Source: an uncultured Eubacteriales bacterium
GTDB taxonomy: Bacteria; Bacillota; Clostridia; Christensenellales; CAG-138
DNA length: 5,106 bases
Reading direction: 5' to 3'
Assembly: GCA_902768995.1 (NCBI GenBank)
Contig: CACXNN010000094.1
Coordinates: forward strand, 1-5,106
Position 1 is the first letter of the stretch. The number at the start of each line of letters is the position of its first letter. Below the pieces are notes generated by a model. That model was not told where the DNA came from, made no database searches, and saw only the letters and a list, made by a program, of their open reading frames with translations. A program made the position numbers and the translations under genes. Of the stretch, positions 4,362-5,106 are shown one piece after another.

Positions 4362-5106
4362 TTATTTCTCCCTGAGCTTGCCGATCTCGCCTACCACGCC
4401 GTAGAGCACGCCGGCCACGGGCCAGACGATCCAGGTCATGTCCCAGCGCTTGGTGAGGAAGCTGACGGCGAGATACGCCGCCGTGATGACGCTCCAGTAG
4501 ATGCCGCCGTACCGGCGGGCGTTCCGCTTTCTATCGCGGGTGTAGTCCCCCTCCTCCAGGAGCATCCGGTACCCCTCCCAGGGGATGGTGGCCTTCACCA
4601 GGATGTGCACGCCGATGGCGGCCAGGACCAGGATGGCGCTGACGCCCAGGACGCCGTAGAACTCGTCGTCGCCCCGCCAGAGGAGGAGCGCAAACAGGGG
4701 GATGGCCGCCAGCACGCACAGGACCACGCCGATGGCGACACTGCGGGTGTGGTCGCCCTCCTCCCGCTGCATCCGTTCCTTCACCATGCCGGAGACGCCG
4801 TAGGCCGTGTCCAGGGTGTTCTTCTCCAGGTACTCGTATTTGTTCCCCTTCATGCCCGTGAGCACGAACAGCAGCACCGCCCCGGCCACCATAAGGAGCA
4901 GCACCATGAGGCCGATCATGGCCGCCTGCATCTCCGTCAGCGCCAGCCGCCCGCTCTCCTGGGCCCCGCCCAGGAGGATGAGGGCGATGGGGGAGAGGAT
5001 GCAGAGGAGCACGCCCAGGGCGATGCGCGGCGCGCTCTCGACTTTATAGGAAAGGAAGGCGTTGGCCTCCTCCATGGACACGAAGGTGGCGCCCTCCGAA
5101 TCGGCG
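4362..5106 (-). CDS. Six-helix membrane protein with internal duplication, N-terminus outside window (partial)
   Basis: Read from the right edge, 247 residues are visible and end at TAA (4362-4364). A GTG at 5081 and an ATG at 5075 are possible starts, but the frame stays open to the edge, and the upstream residues (ADSEGATF) join a conserved-looking FVSMEEANAFL segment, so the gene most likely extends further. Hydrophobic helices lie at visible residues 27-47, 61-84, 122-143, 151-172, 202-217 and 224-241. The first two pairs look duplicated: IALGVLLCIL (28-37) recurs as VAIGVVLCVL (123-132), and each pair is followed by YEYLEK (90-95) or YRMLLEE (179-185). From memory, similar domains in Clostridia and Actinobacteria often follow an N-terminal helix-turn-helix or zinc-ribbon segment, which would be off the edge here. 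No catalytic motif is seen and the function is unknown. Confidence 0.78.
   Translation of the reverse strand, partial: ADSEGATFVSMEEANAFLSYKVESAPRIALGVLLCILSPIALILLGGAQESGRLALTEMQAAMIGLMVLLLMVAGAVLLFVLTGMKGNKYEYLEKNTLDTAYGVSGMVKERMQREEGDHTRSVAIGVVLCVLAAIPLFALLLWRGDDEFYGVLGVSAILVLAAIGVHILVKATIPWEGYRMLLEEGDYTRDRKRNARRYGGIYWSVITAAYLAVSFLTKRWDMTWIVWPVAGVLYGVVGEIGKLREK

Noticed and set aside
4807..5049. 80-residue plus-strand frame opposite the six-helix membrane protein
   Set aside because: No ribosome binding site or domain pattern was recognised, and the opposite strand encodes coherent membrane helices.

Overview
The window is about two-thirds G+C by eye. It looks like a chromosomal stretch from a high-GC member of the Clostridia, probably a gut Oscillospirales-type bacterium. 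The inference rests on purine-rich Shine-Dalgarno sites, a lipoprotein signal with a Thr/Pro linker, a clostridial-style TIR-like protein, and a six-helix membrane protein family I associate with this group. No rRNA, tRNA, CRISPR array, transposase or phage gene is visible.

Layout. (1) Bases 1-1419 (+) are the end of a tightly packed ABC importer operon of the NitT/TauT (nitrate/sulfonate/taurine/thiamine-precursor) type: the last 29 residues of a substrate-binding protein, an inner-membrane permease, and a short ATPase. The first junction overlaps by 4 bases and the second has a 1-base gap. A rho-independent terminator at 1435-1467 ends the operon. (2) A promoter whose -35 box lies inside that terminator stem appears to drive 1514-3178 (+). 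This gene encodes a 554-residue protein with a cytoplasmic, degenerate TIR-like domain, one membrane helix, four regular 22-residue leucine-rich repeats plus a partial fifth, and a C-terminal N-x-G repeat region resembling a beta-solenoid. The order mirrors a Toll-like receptor with reversed polarity, and it is the most unusual item here. (3) A second promoter with an extended -10 box precedes 3260-4318 (+), a lipoprotein with a Thr/Pro-rich stalk and a calcineurin-like metallophosphoesterase domain. (4) A strong bidirectional terminator at 4323-4352 separates it from a convergent minus-strand gene (4362-5106). That gene encodes a six-helix membrane protein with an internal duplication, and its N-terminus lies beyond the right edge.

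How they fit together. The ABC genes form one functional unit whose substrate cannot be read from this fragment. The TIR/LRR protein and the phosphoesterase lipoprotein are same-strand neighbours and both are predicted to act at the cell surface, but each has its own promoter, so a joint function is only a hypothesis. No intergenic stretch exceeds 100 bases.
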